From Acidimicrobiales bacterium (GTDB lineage Bacteria > Actinomycetota > Acidimicrobiia > Acidimicrobiales > Palsa-688): 7,516 nucleotides of DNA. Position numbers and translations under genes: made by a program. Positions 7,167 to 7,516 of this stretch are shown here, piece after piece. How positions within the stretch are numbered: the stretch's first letter is position 1; each line of letters begins with the position of its first letter. The stretch spans positions 1-7,516 of the forward strand of contig JASHVH010000384.1 in NCBI GenBank assembly GCA_030039575.1, written 5' to 3'. The notes beneath the pieces are model-generated. The model searched no databases and was not told the origin of the DNA. It saw only the letters and a program-made list of their open reading frames with translations.

Positions 7167-7516
7167 TGGAAGTTTTCCTCGGGCCACAGCACGCACGCGC
7201 CGCATGCCACCAAGCGGATCGAAGGACTCCGGATTCCGGCAGCGAGCGCCTCGGCCGCGTCACGCTCCAATTGGAGTTCCTCCCGCGCAGCTTGTCGCTC
7301 CGGTCCGCTAGGCAGACGGAGCGCCCGCGCCTCGAGAATCGCGAGCCGCCGAGCCGTGTCTTTCTCTGCGTTCTCCAAGGCGCTGCTCAGGACAGATCGG
7401 AGCATCGCGGACCCTCGGGCCTCCTCCCAGGCGGCGTCCGAGCTCTCCTGACAGAGCTGCGACCAAGTCGGCAACTGCTCCAGAACGGGTCTCCAGACCT
7501 TTCCGCGCAGGACTTC
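7163..7516 (-). CDS. dpdE: C-terminal part of probable DpdE, SNF2/RapA-like helicase (5' end outside window)
   Basis: Only the last 117 residues are in the window; the frame is open up to base 7516, so the start lies outside. The segment is helical and charged, with Glu/Arg/Ala-rich stretches suggesting a coiled coil. It ends in a short hydrophobic strand, SIRLVACGACVL, followed by a polar tail. This layout, with charged helices, a Pro-containing break (LPSGPERQ) and then a 'xLRLdaxRLIV'-type strand, resembles the C-terminal end of RapA/HepA-type SNF2 proteins. No helicase motif is visible because those domains lie upstream. In known Dpd islands the gene before the RecQ-like dpdF is dpdE, an SNF2-like helicase thought to act in restriction of DNA lacking 7-deazaguanine. 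The name therefore rests mainly on gene order and this tail. Its TGA overlaps the GTG start of the next gene by four bases. It could be another coiled-coil protein. Confidence 0.6.
   Translation of the reverse strand, partial: EVLRGKVWRPVLEQLPTWSQLCQESSDAAWEEARGSAMLRSVLSSALENAEKDTARRLAILEARALRLPSGPERQAAREELQLERDAAEALAAGIRSPSIRLVACGACVLWPEENFQ
7176..7180 (-). promoter_or_regulatory. Ribosome-binding site of dpdF
   Basis: GAGGA on the minus strand, nine bases before GTG 7166 and inside the coding end of the upstream gene. It decides the GTG start over the in-frame ATG at 7205, and it places the start in a GTGA overlap with the preceding stop, a usual arrangement for translational coupling. Confidence 0.7.

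Noticed and set aside
7167..7205. A 13-residue N-terminal extension of the RecQ-like helicase from ATG 7205
   Set aside because: No good ribosome-binding site precedes it, while GTG 7166 has GAGGA at nine bases and a GTGA overlap with the upstream stop.
6850..7311. A 153-codon open frame on the plus strand opposite the start of dpdF
   Set aside because: Arg/Ser/Pro-rich translation typical of an antisense shadow, with no recognisable domain.
1..7516. A terminator, promoter or intergenic regulatory element within the window
   Set aside because: Every base except a two-base gap at 4630-4631 is coding in the five genes; no separate promoter or terminator can be supported.

Overview
The window holds five genes, all on the minus strand and packed end to end, so it reads from right to left. 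It has no RNA gene, mobile element, CRISPR array or intergenic gap of note. Base composition is high in GC (roughly 60%, by eye), with GC-rich third positions and strong GAGGA/AGGAG/GGGAGGG ribosome-binding sites. This fits a high-GC bacterium such as an actinobacterium or proteobacterium, but nothing in the sequence fixes the phylum.

In transcription order: (1) the C-terminal 117 residues of a protein whose tail resembles the end of RapA/HepA-type SNF2 proteins (7516-7163, probable dpdE); (2) an 844-residue RecQ-like DEAH helicase with a full helicase motif set and a four-cysteine RecQ zinc site (7166-4632, dpdF); (3) a 290-residue protein with possible winged-helix segments (4629-3757, dpdG); (4) a 1021-residue P-loop ATPase with a Cys/His cluster and a C-terminal coiled coil (3757-692, dpdH); (5) a complete 233-residue helical protein whose stop codon is the first three bases of the window (702-1, probable dpdI).

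Gene sizes, motifs and order match the dpdE-F-G-H-I block of the Dpd (7-deazaguanine in DNA) genomic islands described from Salmonella Montevideo and other bacteria. In those islands DpdA, DpdB and DpdC install and convert the modified base. The later genes, including those here, are associated with restriction of unmodified DNA. The family assignment comes from recognising motifs and gene order and was not tested by a database search. The modification genes and the expected nuclease (PLD-type DpdK) are not in this window, so only the helicase/ATPase core of the proposed restriction arm is visible.

The four junctions are a 4-base GTGA overlap, a 2-base gap, a 1-base TGATG overlap and an 11-base overlap. 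Each downstream start has its own Shine-Dalgarno sequence inside the end of the preceding gene. This indicates one polycistronic message with translational coupling and probably matched amounts of the subunits. The promoter must lie beyond position 7516. Because the last stop codon is at the window edge, the terminator or any next gene lies before position 1.
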